Shown here in pieces: positions 15,640-23,650 of a stretch of DNA of 58,246 bases. A program made the position numbers and the translations under genes. Numbering within the stretch: position 1 is the first letter of the stretch; every line of letters starts with the position of its first letter. The notes under the pieces are model-generated. The model was not told where the DNA came from. It did not search any database and saw nothing but the letters and a program-made list of their open reading frames with translations. The stretch lies in NCBI RefSeq assembly GCF_000722875.1, contig NZ_JFHR01000032.1, positions 1-58,246 on the forward strand, read 5' to 3'. Source of the DNA: Sphingobium chlorophenolicum. Its GTDB lineage: Bacteria; Pseudomonadota; Alphaproteobacteria; Sphingomonadales; Sphingomonadaceae.

Positions 15640-17235
15640 GTGAGCCCTGCCTTAACCCTTACCTTCCACGGCGCGGCAGGCACCGTCACCGGCTCCTGCA
15701 TGGAATTGCGGCTGGGCGATCGGGCCATCCTTGTCGACTGCGGCCTCTTCCAGGGATCGCGCACGCTCGAAACGCTGAACCACGGCACATTCAGCTTCGA
15801 CCCCGCTAGTATCGAGGCGGTCGTCCTCACCCACGCCCATATCGACCATTGCGGCCTGCTCCCCAAGCTCGCCGCGCAGGGTTTCGACAAGCCGGTCTGG
15901 TGCACGCCCGCCACCTCGGACCTACTCGAATATATGCTCGCCGACGCTGGCCGCATCCAGGAAGCCGAGGCCGACCGCCGCAACCGCCGCCGCGACCGCG
16001 CGGGCGAAAGCCTCTTCAAGCCGCTCTATACCGAAGAAGACGCGCTCAACGCCTGGCGCCTCACCCGCCCGACACCGCTCTGCGACTGGTTCGAACCCAC
16101 CCCCGGCTTCCGCGCCCGCTTCTGGAACGCAGGCCATATATTGGGCGCAGCCTCGGTCGAGATAGAAGCTGCGAACACACGCCTCCTCCTCTCCGGCGAC
16201 CTGGGCCCGATCAACAAAGCCTTCCACGCCGACCCGCAGGCCCCCGCCGGCCTCGACCATGTGGTCTGCGAAGCCACCTATGGCGACCGCGCGCGGGAAA
16301 AATTCACCATCGAACAACGCCGCACCCAGTTGGAGGCAGAGATCAAAGACGCCCTGTCACGCGGCGGCAACCTCATCATCCCCAGCTTCGCGCTCGAACG
16401 CACGCAGGAATTGCTGCTCGACCTCGCCAAGCTGGCCGACGCCAACCGCATCCCCAACGTGCCGATCTTCGTAGACTCTCCCCTCGCCAGCCGCGCAACA
16501 AAGGTGTTCGCCGCCCATGCGTCGGAACTGGAGGATACCGGCGGCAAAGACGTCTTCCGCCACCCGTCCATCCATTATGTCGAGGACGTGGCGGAATCAA
16601 TCCGCCTCAATACCATGTCCGGCGCGATCATCATGGCAGCGTCCGGTATGTGCGAAGCGGGCCGCATCCGCCATCACCTGAAGCATAATCTGTTCCGCCG
16701 CGACTCCACCATCCTGTTCGTCGGCTTCCAGGCAAAGGGATCGCTCGGCCGCGTCATCCTCGACGGAGCCCAACGCGTGCGCATCTCTGGCGAGGACATC
16801 AACGTTCGCGCCCGCATCCGCCGGATCGACAGCTATTCCGCCCATGCCGACCGCGACGAACTGCACAGTTGGATCAGCGCGCGCAGGCCGATCCGCGGTA
16901 GCCTGTTCCTTGACCATGGCGAACCCGAAGCCGTCGCGGCGCTCCGCACCCTGACGCAGGCGGACGATGCCGCCGCCAGCATCATCGCCCCGCAGATCGG
17001 CGAAGTCTATGCGCTGGAACCCGGCAAGCCCGCCCGCCGCATCCAGACCGGCCGGGTCGACATGGAGCAACTGAGCGGCCCCGACTGGCAGAATGATTAT
17101 GCCGACTTCATCACCCATCTGAAACAGCATCTCGGCCGCATCCGCAGCGAACGCGCCCGCCGCGATGCGCTGGCGCAGATGCGGCGCGTGCTCGACGCCT
17201 ATGAAGAGGCGAAGCAGCGCCAGCACGCCAAATGA
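15640..17235 (+). CDS. MBL-fold beta-CASP RNA exonuclease-like metallohydrolase
   Basis: 531 residues. The metallo-beta-lactamase core has GAAGTVTGSC and the metal motif THAHIDHCG. The beta-CASP insert shows EATYGDR, PSFALERTQELL and DSPLA. The C-terminal motifs ASGMCEAGRIRHHL and YSAHAD complete the nuclease signature (CPSF73/YSH1-like). Members process or degrade RNA; the target here is unknown. GTG 15640 was chosen because GGGAG lies seven bases upstream; ATG 15604 is in frame without a good site. The stop overlaps the next gene as ATGA, starting a plus-strand operon that runs to 20287. Confidence 0.88.
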   Translation: MSPALTLTFHGAAGTVTGSCMELRLGDRAILVDCGLFQGSRTLETLNHGTFSFDPASIEAVVLTHAHIDHCGLLPKLAAQGFDKPVWCTPATSDLLEYMLADAGRIQEAEADRRNRRRDRAGESLFKPLYTEEDALNAWRLTRPTPLCDWFEPTPGFRARFWNAGHILGAASVEIEAANTRLLLSGDLGPINKAFHADPQAPAGLDHVVCEATYGDRAREKFTIEQRRTQLEAEIKDALSRGGNLIIPSFALERTQELLLDLAKLADANRIPNVPIFVDSPLASRATKVFAAHASELEDTGGKDVFRHPSIHYVEDVAESIRLNTMSGAIIMAASGMCEAGRIRHHLKHNLFRRDSTILFVGFQAKGSLGRVILDGAQRVRISGEDINVRARIRRIDSYSAHADRDELHSWISARRPIRGSLFLDHGEPEAVAALRTLTQADDAAASIIAPQIGEVYALEPGKPARRIQTGRVDMEQLSGPDWQNDYADFITHLKQHLGRIRSERARRDALAQMRRVLDAYEEAKQRQHAK

Positions 17236-17912
17236 GGGACAAGGCCATGCCCAGCTCTTCTCCCATTCGCCACGCGGTGGTGCTCGCCCACCCCGATCCC
17301 AGCAGCTTCAACGCGGCCATCGCCCACGCCTATTGCGAGGCGGTCGAAGCCGCAGGCCAGCAGGTAATCCTGCGCGATCTATACGCCATGAATTTCGATC
17401 CGGTGCTGAAGGCGCACGAACGCCCGGGACGCAGCGACTTTCGCCTGTCCCCCGACGTGCAGGCCGAACTCGCCCTGCTGTGCGGCGCGAATGTCGTCAC
17501 CTTCGTCTTTCCCGTCTGGTTCGGCATGCCGCCTGCCATCCTCGTCGGCTATATCGACCGGGTGCTGGGCGCGGGAACGACCGTGGGGCAGGTCCGGCAT
17601 GGGGCTGGCCGCGGCCTGCTGGACAACGGCCATCTGTGCGCCATCACCACTTCCGGCGCATCGGAAGACTGGCTGCAAGCGCAAGGCCAGACGCAGGCGC
17701 TGCGCGATCTCGCCGGCACCTATCTGTTCCGCGCCTTCGCCATGCAATCGACCGAGGCAGTGCATATCGGCAATGTCGTGGAAGGCGCGCCCGCCAACTT
17801 CTTCCAGGACAATCTCGCCCGCGTGCGCCAACGAGCGGCCAGCATCTGCGCCCGCGTCGCAGAGGAACTGCACGGCACGCCTCTCCCGCCCCAGCTTGGC
17901 GACGGCAGTTGA
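17232..17912 (+). CDS. NAD(P)H-dependent oxidoreductase, flavodoxin-like (NQO2/KefF family)
   Basis: 226 residues of flavodoxin-like fold. Seen are VVLAHPDPSSFNAAIAH, LRDLYAMNFDPVL and FPVWFGMPPAILVGYIDRV, typical of FMN/FAD NAD(P)H quinone reductases. It would carry out two-electron reduction of quinones and so limit redox cycling. ATG 17232 overlaps the previous stop; ATG 17247, with AGGGACAAGG upstream, is also possible. It lies inside the beta-CASP / phosphorylase / PRPP synthetase operon. Confidence 0.87.
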   Translation: MRDKAMPSSSPIRHAVVLAHPDPSSFNAAIAHAYCEAVEAAGQQVILRDLYAMNFDPVLKAHERPGRSDFRLSPDVQAELALLCGANVVTFVFPVWFGMPPAILVGYIDRVLGAGTTVGQVRHGAGRGLLDNGHLCAITTSGASEDWLQAQGQTQALRDLAGTYLFRAFAMQSTEAVHIGNVVEGAPANFFQDNLARVRQRAASICARVAEELHGTPLPPQLGDGS

Positions 17913-17918
17913 CCCGCC

Positions 17919-19406
17919 ATGCTGACGATCAAGCGCCTCGCCATCGATACCTATCCCGAAAACACCGCCTTCCTGCTGCGAGAGAGCAACGGCTATTCCG
18001 CCGAGCAATTCCAGGCCCTGCGCAAGATCCGCATCAGTGACGGCAGCGCCGAAATCCTAGCCACGCTCGCGCTGGTGGATGAACCCGCGATGCTGAAGCC
18101 GGGTGAAATAGGTCTGGGCGAGCAGGCCTTCCGGCGGCTCGCCCTGCCCGAAGGCGCATCCGTCGCGATCGAACAAGCGATGCCGCCCCCCAGCCTGGAA
18201 TTTGTCCGGCGCAAGATCGATGGCGACACGCTTCAGGATGATGAGGTGTCCGCGATCATTCGCGACATTGCCGCCCACCGCTATTCGCCGATGGAAATCG
18301 GCGCGTTCCTGGTCGCCTGCGCCGGGTTCATGAGCACGCAGGAAACCCTCGCTGTCACCCGCGCCATGGCCGATATCGGCAACCGCTTCGACTGGAAGGC
18401 TCCGCTCGTCGTCGACAAACATTGCATCGGCGGCATACCCGGCAACCGCACGTCGATGATCGTGGTGCCGATCATCGCGGCGCACGGCCTCATCATGCCC
18501 AAGACGTCGTCGCGCGCGATCACCTCCCCGTCCGGCACCGCCGACACGATGGAAGTGCTGGCGAGCGTCGACCTCAGCGAAGAGGCGATGCGCGCCATCG
18601 TCGCGAAGGAAAAGGCCGTGCTCGCCTGGGGCGGCAAGGTGAACCTGTCGCCGGCCGACGATGTGCTGATCTCCGTCGAACGCCCGCTGCGAATCGACAC
18701 GTTCGACCAGATGGTCGCCTCCATCCTGTCGAAAAAGCTCGCCGCCGGGTCCACCCATCTCGTGCTCGACATACCGCTCGGCCCCACCGCGAAAGTGCGG
18801 ACGCAGGACGACGCCGTTCGCCTGCGCAAGCTGTTCGAACATGTCGCAGACAAGATCGGTCTCGTCGTCGACATCGTCATTACCGACGGATCGCAGCCCG
18901 TGGGCCGTGGCATCGGCCCGGTGCTGGAGGCGCGCGATGTCATGGCGGTGCTGCGCAACGATGCCGACGCGCCGCAGGACTTGCGCGAACATGCGCTGTT
19001 CCTCGCGGGCCGCGTCCTCGACTTCGATCCCGCGCTGCGCGGCGGCCGGGGCTATGCGCGGGCGATGGACCTGCTCGCTTCCGGCAAGGCGCTCGCCGCC
19101 ATGGAGCGGCTGATCGATGCACAAGGACGGCAGCCAGCAAAGTTCCCCCTTGGCGACCACGTCCATGAAGTGTTCGCGACGCAGGAAGGGCGGGTGAGCG
19201 CCATCGACTGCCACCGCATCGCGCGCATCGCTCGCCTGGCGGGCGCGCCGATGGACAAGGGCGCGGGGATCGACCTGCTGCACAAGGTCGGCGCGCAGGT
19301 GCGCAAGGGACAGGCGCTCTATCGCATCCACGCCCAGTCGCGCACCGGCCTCGGCTTCGCACGGGATCTGGCGGCTGAGGACTCCGGCTATGAGGTGACA
19401 CGGTGA
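17919..19406 (+). CDS. Thymidine / AMP phosphorylase (archaeal-type DeoA family)
   Basis: 495 residues, longer than classical DeoA (about 440), with the extra N-terminal domain found in archaeal AMP phosphorylase. Core motifs include DKHCIGGIPGNRTSMIVVP, the phosphate/sugar site KTSSRAITSPSGTADTMEVL and the C-terminal domain MDKGAGIDLLHKVG. The archaeal enzyme converts AMP and phosphate to adenine and ribose 1,5-bisphosphate; bacterial relatives are usually only annotated as thymidine phosphorylase. It is followed by PRPP synthetase with a GTGA overlap. This arrangement favours a nucleotide-salvage role acting on AMP, but substrate preference cannot be settled from sequence. Confidence 0.88.
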   Translation: MLTIKRLAIDTYPENTAFLLRESNGYSAEQFQALRKIRISDGSAEILATLALVDEPAMLKPGEIGLGEQAFRRLALPEGASVAIEQAMPPPSLEFVRRKIDGDTLQDDEVSAIIRDIAAHRYSPMEIGAFLVACAGFMSTQETLAVTRAMADIGNRFDWKAPLVVDKHCIGGIPGNRTSMIVVPIIAAHGLIMPKTSSRAITSPSGTADTMEVLASVDLSEEAMRAIVAKEKAVLAWGGKVNLSPADDVLISVERPLRIDTFDQMVASILSKKLAAGSTHLVLDIPLGPTAKVRTQDDAVRLRKLFEHVADKIGLVVDIVITDGSQPVGRGIGPVLEARDVMAVLRNDADAPQDLREHALFLAGRVLDFDPALRGGRGYARAMDLLASGKALAAMERLIDAQGRQPAKFPLGDHVHEVFATQEGRVSAIDCHRIARIARLAGAPMDKGAGIDLLHKVGAQVRKGQALYRIHAQSRTGLGFARDLAAEDSGYEVTR

Positions 19407-20287
19407 GCGCGATCATCCTTGCCTTTACGGACAGCATGGCGGCAGCGGGCAGGCTTGGCACGTCGCTCGACCTGCCGGTGCATCAGGTCGCCGTCCGCCA
19501 CTTCCCCGACAATGAAGCCCTTGTCCGCATCCCCACGTCAGCGCACACCGTCATCCTCTACCGCTCGCTCAACGATCCCGATCACAAGCTGATCGAGCTC
19601 CTGCTCGCCGCCTCCGCCGCGCGGGACGGCGGCGCGCAGCGCGTCATCCTCATTGCGCCCTATCTCGCCTATATGCGGCAGGATAAGGCCTTCCACCCCG
19701 GCGAAGCAGTCAGCCAGAAAGTCATTGGCGGCCTGCTCTCCAGCCATTTCGATGCCCTTCTGACGGTCGATCCCCACCTCCACCGCGTCGCCACGCTATC
19801 GCAAGCCATCCCCGGCATCCCTGCCATCAGCCTGTCCGCAGCCCCCCTGCTCACGGCGCTGATCGACGCGAAGGACAATCCCATCATCATCGGGCCGGAT
19901 AGTGAATCCCGCCAATGGACCGAAGCGATCGCCCAGCCGCTTGGCTTCGAAACCCTGATCGCCACGAAGCAACGTCTCGGCGACCGTCAGGTGAGCCTGA
20001 CCATCCCGGAGGTGGAGCGCGCAAAGGGCCGCCGCGTCATCATCGTGGATGACATGATCTCCAGCGGACGCACGCTGGCAGAGGCGGCGAAATTGCTGCG
20101 CCAGGCAGGCGCAACCTCCATCGAAGCCATAGCCACTCACTGCCTCGCTCGCCCCGACGACCTGGCCTTCATGGCCGCCCATGGGATCGCGCGCATCGCC
20201 AGCAGCGACAGCATCGACGGACCAACAAGCAAGGCTGCGCTCGCCCCCCTCATCGCGCACGCGCTGAGGGACGACGGACTGGTCTAG
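19403..20287 (+). CDS. prs: Ribose-phosphate diphosphokinase (PRPP synthetase)
   Basis: 294 residues, close to the short archaeal/class III form. Visible motifs are RHFPDNEALVRI (usually FPDGE), YLAYMRQDKAFHPGEAVS for ATP binding and the PRPP loop IIVDDMISSGRTL. It makes PRPP from ribose 5-phosphate and ATP. The GTG start overlaps the phosphorylase stop. A housekeeping prs would be expected elsewhere in the genome, so this second, operon-linked copy probably serves stress-time nucleotide recycling. Confidence 0.9.
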   Translation: MSAIILAFTDSMAAAGRLGTSLDLPVHQVAVRHFPDNEALVRIPTSAHTVILYRSLNDPDHKLIELLLAASAARDGGAQRVILIAPYLAYMRQDKAFHPGEAVSQKVIGGLLSSHFDALLTVDPHLHRVATLSQAIPGIPAISLSAAPLLTALIDAKDNPIIIGPDSESRQWTEAIAQPLGFETLIATKQRLGDRQVSLTIPEVERAKGRRVIIVDDMISSGRTLAEAAKLLRQAGATSIEAIATHCLARPDDLAFMAAHGIARIASSDSIDGPTSKAALAPLIAHALRDDGLV

Positions 20288-20292
20288 ATCAC

Positions 20293-20310
20293 CGAAGCAC
20301 CAACGCTTCG
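20293..20310. terminator. Possible hairpin between convergent prs and CBS genes
   Basis: CGAAGC (20293-20298) and GCTTCG (20305-20310) form a six-base stem around a six-base loop in the 47-base gap between two convergent genes. No clear U-run follows, so a terminator role is only suggested. Confidence 0.3.
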
Positions 20311-20334
20311 TTCGGCTGCGCTTTTCGAAACCCT

Positions 20335-20754
20335 CTATTCCCCCAACAAAGCCCGCAAGATATCCGCCCGGCTGATCAGCCCCACCAGCCTGCCATGCGC
20401 CATGACCGGCAACCGTTTCATTCCATGCCGCTCCATCAAACCGATGGCTTCCTCGATCGGAGCATCGCCCTCGACACTGATAAGCGCGGACGTCATGATT
20501 TCGGCCACGCGCCGTCCCTCCAACTCCCGCGTAGCGCTACCGACGCCTGATCGGGCGAGTTCCTCAAGCCGGAACCCCTGCCCATCCCTCCGGAAAAAAT
20601 CACCTTGGGTCACTATGCCACGCAGCTTGCCGTCTCCATCGACCACCGGCAGCGCGCTGATGCGATGGTCGCCCATGCAGCGGATCGCGCTTGCGAGCGA
20701 GCTGTCCGGCGTTGTCGTCGCCGCGCCCAGCGTCATGATGTCACTGGCTTTCAT
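20335..20754 (-). CDS. Tandem CBS domain protein
   Basis: 139 residues built of two CBS motifs (residues about 7-60 and 80-137): ISALPVVDGDGKLRGIVTQGD and MKRLPVMAHGRLVGLISRAD. CBS pairs bind adenosine nucleotides and act as energy sensors. AAAAGGAG precedes ATG 20754. It lies 13 bases after pfkB on the same strand. Size and neighbours recall the hypoxic response protein Hrp1 (Rv2626c) of mycobacteria, a strongly induced DosR-regulon member. Confidence 0.9.
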   Translation of the reverse strand: MKASDIMTLGAATTTPDSSLASAIRCMGDHRISALPVVDGDGKLRGIVTQGDFFRRDGQGFRLEELARSGVGSATRELEGRRVAEIMTSALISVEGDAPIEEAIGLMERHGMKRLPVMAHGRLVGLISRADILRALLGE

Positions 20755-20767
20755 GCGCCTGCTCCTT

Positions 20768-21715
20768 TTACATGAATTGAGGATCGCCCGGCTTGGGCAC
20801 CAGCTTCAGCAGCCGCTCTATGTCCGCGCGTTGGCAAAGGTCCGTGCCCGGCGTCAGCACCGCCGCAGTGCCCGCCGCGATGCCAAGGCGGAAGGCTTCG
20901 ACCGGGTCTTGCTCGCATCCCAGGGCGAACACCATCGCCGCGAGGAAACTGTCGCCTGCGCCGACCGCGCTTTTCGCCTCGACCGGGATTGCGGGCAGCC
21001 GCCATGTCCCCGACCGGCTCGCCAGCAGCGCGCCGTCGTGGCCCATCGTCACGGCGACATGCTCCGCCTTGCCGCTGTCCACGATCTCCCGCGCCGCCGC
21101 AGCGATCTCGCTTTCTTCGGTCAGCGCCTTGCCGGTAAGCTGGCGCAATTCCCCAATGCTCGGCTTGATGAGGTAAAGCCCGCCGCCCCGCACCGCCGCG
21201 CGCAGGGCATCGCCAGAACTGTCAAGGACGATGCGCATCCCATGCCGCTGTCCAAGCTCGCAGACGCGGCAATAGAAATCCTCCGGCAAGCCCGGCGGCA
21301 GGGAACCGCTGGCGACCAGATAGTCCGCCTGCGGCCCGTCCAGATGATGGAGCGCGGCCTGCCACTCCTCCGCCTTCACCTCCGGTCCCCGGGGAACGAC
21401 GCGATATTCCTTGCCCGTCTCCTTTTCATGAAGCGACGTGCTGATGCGCGTATCGCCCTCGATGGGAATGCGGAAACGAACCAGCGCATGCTTGTCCAGC
21501 AGCCCGTCGAGCGCGCAGCCCGTCGCTCCGCCCGACAGATAATAGGCCCGCGCCGTCCCGCCCAGCCGCGCGATCACCCGCGCCACATTGATGCCGCCGC
21601 CGCCCGGATCATAATGTTCCTGCTGGGTCCGCATCTTGCGCGTGTGGAAAACCCGGTCCGTCTCATAGGCGACGTCGATCGCCGGGTTCATCGTCAGGGT
21701 GATGATCCTCTTCAT
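20768..21715 (-). CDS. pfkB: PfkB-family 1-phosphofructokinase / 6-phosphofructokinase
   Basis: 315 residues of the ribokinase-like PfkB family. It starts MKRIITLTMNPAIDVAYET. The substrate loop PGGGGINVARVIARLGG and the C-terminal ATP/anion-hole motif SAVGAGDSFLAAMVF, with its catalytic Asp, are complete. It phosphorylates a fructose phosphate; E. coli PfkB-like (Pfk-2) is the nearest type by appearance. ATG 21715 is the only sensible start, since the longer open frame upstream has no domain. It is co-transcribed with the CBS gene and divergent from the lipoprotein gene. Confidence 0.9.
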   Translation of the reverse strand: MKRIITLTMNPAIDVAYETDRVFHTRKMRTQQEHYDPGGGGINVARVIARLGGTARAYYLSGGATGCALDGLLDKHALVRFRIPIEGDTRISTSLHEKETGKEYRVVPRGPEVKAEEWQAALHHLDGPQADYLVASGSLPPGLPEDFYCRVCELGQRHGMRIVLDSSGDALRAAVRGGGLYLIKPSIGELRQLTGKALTEESEIAAAAREIVDSGKAEHVAVTMGHDGALLASRSGTWRLPAIPVEAKSAVGAGDSFLAAMVFALGCEQDPVEAFRLGIAAGTAAVLTPGTDLCQRADIERLLKLVPKPGDPQFM

Positions 21716-21832
21716 GGGGATGAGGCTATCTGCCCCTCCCCGCCGCCGGTATAAGTATATGTCCCCATTGGTCCCGCGCGGCGCACATGGGAAAAGGGGC
21801 ATGCCGATATTCCAGGAAAGGACAAGGGTGCG

Positions 21833-22165
21833 ATGCGGACAATGGCTGTACTGGCGACGGCGCTGCTGGCGGTCGCATGCAAGCCCGCCCAGAAGGCGGA
21901 GGCTCCCGCCCCCGACGCCAACGCATCGGCGATGAACTACGCCATGGAGGTCGCCGCGCTGCCCAAGCAGGCCCGCGACGCCGTCTTCTTCCGCGCCATC
22001 CGCGACGCGGGCCTGCCGTGCCAGACTATCGTGAGCAGCAACCCCATGCCCGGCGCCCCGGCGCCCTCCGTCGTCTGGCGCGCCCAGTGCGAGGACAAGG
22101 CCTATCACCTGATCCAGATCCAGCCCAGCGGATCGGCGGTCGTCACCAGCCGCACCACTCCGTGA
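21833..22165 (+). CDS. Small putative lipoprotein
   Basis: 110 residues. A hydrophobic start ending LLAVAC gives a lipobox with the modified Cys at residue 16. The mature part is Ala/Pro-rich and then a compact domain with two Cys (LPCQ, AQCED). No known family was recognised. AAGGACAAGGG lies before the ATG. It is divergent from pfkB and followed by a tiny membrane-protein frame. Confidence 0.7.
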   Translation: MRTMAVLATALLAVACKPAQKAEAPAPDANASAMNYAMEVAALPKQARDAVFFRAIRDAGLPCQTIVSSNPMPGAPAPSVVWRAQCEDKAYHLIQIQPSGSAVVTSRTTP

Positions 22166-22177
22166 TGCGGGCGCGCC

Positions 22178-22306
22178 ATGCGCTACCGTCTCATCCTCGC
22201 CACCCTTGCCGTAGCGCTGATCCTTGCCGTCCTCGTCGTGCAACTGATCGGCGTGGAGTGGCTCTGGGTCATCCTGAACGGCATCATGCAGCACGAACTG
22301 CCTTAG
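22178..22306 (+). CDS. Small single-pass membrane protein (42 aa)
   Basis: An ATG 12 bases after the lipoprotein stop opens 42 codons: MRYRLILATL, then a continuous hydrophobic stretch of about 25 residues, then GVEWLWVILNGIMQHELP. The basic start, one helix and short tail are typical of small inner-membrane proteins. Similarity to a known family was not recognised. The coupling to the lipoprotein gene and the absence of another use for the DNA support it. Confidence 0.5.
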   Translation: MRYRLILATLAVALILAVLVVQLIGVEWLWVILNGIMQHELP

Positions 22307-22313
22307 CCGCTCA

Positions 22314-22991
22314 TCAAGCCGACTGCCCGCTCCGCAATTGCCGCGCCTCGCTGAGCAGGCTCACCACTTCCTCATCGCTCGTCTGGTCGAACTCGACATA
22401 ATGCGCCCCCACCGCATAGAAGGGATAGGGCTCATAGAGGCATATCACCTCGTCGCACTCCTCCCGCAGACCCGCGACCACATTGGCCGGAGCCACCGGC
22501 ACCGCAAGTATAAGCCGCGCGGGATGCGCCTTGCTCAGTCCCTTGAGCGCGGCCTTCACCGTGCCGCCGGTGGCGATCCCGTCATCGACGATGATCACCG
22601 TGCGCCCGGCCACCGCAATCGGCTCCCGGTCGCCCAGATAGGCACGCCGCCGCCGGTCGATCTCGGCCAGCTGCCTGCGCATTTCGGCCCGGACATATTC
22701 GGGCGTCGGCCCCAATTGCCGCACCACATCCTCGTTGAGGACAAGCTGCGGGTTCGCCCCATCGACCACCGCGCCGATGCCCAGCTCCTCATATCCCGGC
22801 GCGCCCAGCTTGCGCACGAACAGCAGGTCCAGGTCCGCCTTCAGCGCCTTCGCCACCTCGAAAGCGACCGGCACGCCGCCGCGCGGCAGCGCCAGCACCA
22901 GGGGATTGTCCTCGGCCAGATAGGACAGCACCTTCGCCAGACGCACGCCAGCATCGCGGCGATCCTGGAACAGCATCGATTGCAGCTTCAT
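22314..22991 (-). CDS. Phosphoribosyltransferase-domain protein
   Basis: 225 residues of the PRTase fold. The start MLFQDRRDAGVRLAKVL and LVLALPRGGVPVAFEVA are characteristic. The PRPP-binding loop is VIIVDDGIATGGT (about residues 130-142). The family is usually annotated only as phosphoribosyltransferase; in Mycobacterium tuberculosis Rv2030c it is fused to an erythromycin-esterase domain. Here the esterase homologue is two genes upstream in the same operon. ATG 22991 overlaps the hydrolase stop as ATGA. Confidence 0.9.
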   Translation of the reverse strand: MKLQSMLFQDRRDAGVRLAKVLSYLAEDNPLVLALPRGGVPVAFEVAKALKADLDLLFVRKLGAPGYEELGIGAVVDGANPQLVLNEDVVRQLGPTPEYVRAEMRRQLAEIDRRRRAYLGDREPIAVAGRTVIIVDDGIATGGTVKAALKGLSKAHPARLILAVPVAPANVVAGLREECDEVICLYEPYPFYAVGAHYVEFDQTSDEEVVSLLSEARQLRSGQSA

Positions 22992-23650
22992 CGCGCCGCT
23001 CCTTTCAGGTGAGAGGTGAACCAGCGCGCCGCAAGCTTGATCACCCGGTCGAGCGTCCCCGGCTCCTCGAACAGGTGGCTTGCGCCCGGAACCACCACCA
23101 GTTCCGCAGGCGCCTTCATCAACGCCTTGGCATCATGGTTGAGTCCCAGCACATCCTGGTCCAGGCTACCGACGATCAGCAGCGTGGGCGCCTTCACGCC
23201 CCCCAATGCCGCCGCGCCCGCAAGGTCGGGCCGTCCGCCGCGCGACACGATGGCGGCGGCGCGATCGCCCGGCATGGACGCTGCGATGATCGCCGCCGCC
23301 GCGCCCGTGCTCGCGCCGAAATAGCCGAGCGGCAAGGCCCCAAGCTGCGGCACCTCCTCCGCCCATGCCGCCGCTTCGCGCAACCGCCCGGCGAGCAGGC
23401 GCACGTCGAACACGTTGCGGCGGTCCCGCTCCTCCTCCGGAGTCAACAGGTCGACCAGCAAGGTCGCCATGCCCACGCGATTAAGGCCCGCCGCCACATG
23501 CCGGTTGCGCGGGGAGTGCCGTCCGCTGCCGCTGCCATGGGCGAATATCACCAGCCCGGCGGCATTTTCCGGCACGTCCAGAAATCCGGACAGGCGATGC
23601 CCGCCAATGACCACATCATGTCTGTTCGCGATAAGCTCTGTCATGATCAT
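22988..23650 (-). CDS. Alpha/beta hydrolase (dienelactone-hydrolase-like)
   Basis: 220 residues. The fold signature includes LVIFAHGSGSGRHSPRN near residue 31 and the expected nucleophile region GYFGASTGAAAAI, which has Ser in GAST rather than the common GxSxG. A late Asp (GSLDQDVLG) and His (ASHLFEEPG) complete a triad. The substrate is unknown. Start and stop overlap the neighbours by four bases on both sides, so it is an internal gene of the esterase - hydrolase - PRTase operon. ATG 23644 is an alternative start. Confidence 0.87.
   Translation of the reverse strand: MIMTELIANRHDVVIGGHRLSGFLDVPENAAGLVIFAHGSGSGRHSPRNRHVAAGLNRVGMATLLVDLLTPEEERDRRNVFDVRLLAGRLREAAAWAEEVPQLGALPLGYFGASTGAAAAIIAASMPGDRAAAIVSRGGRPDLAGAAALGGVKAPTLLIVGSLDQDVLGLNHDAKALMKAPAELVVVPGASHLFEEPGTLDRVIKLAARWFTSHLKGAAR

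Noticed and set aside
15922..17226. Long minus-strand frames opposite the beta-CASP gene
   Set aside because: High GC gives long open antisense frames; their sequences are low-complexity and match nothing.
18057..19331. 424-codon minus-strand frame opposite the phosphorylase gene
   Set aside because: Purely antisense, rich in Arg, Asp and His as expected for a GC-rich shadow; the plus-strand gene has full family motifs.
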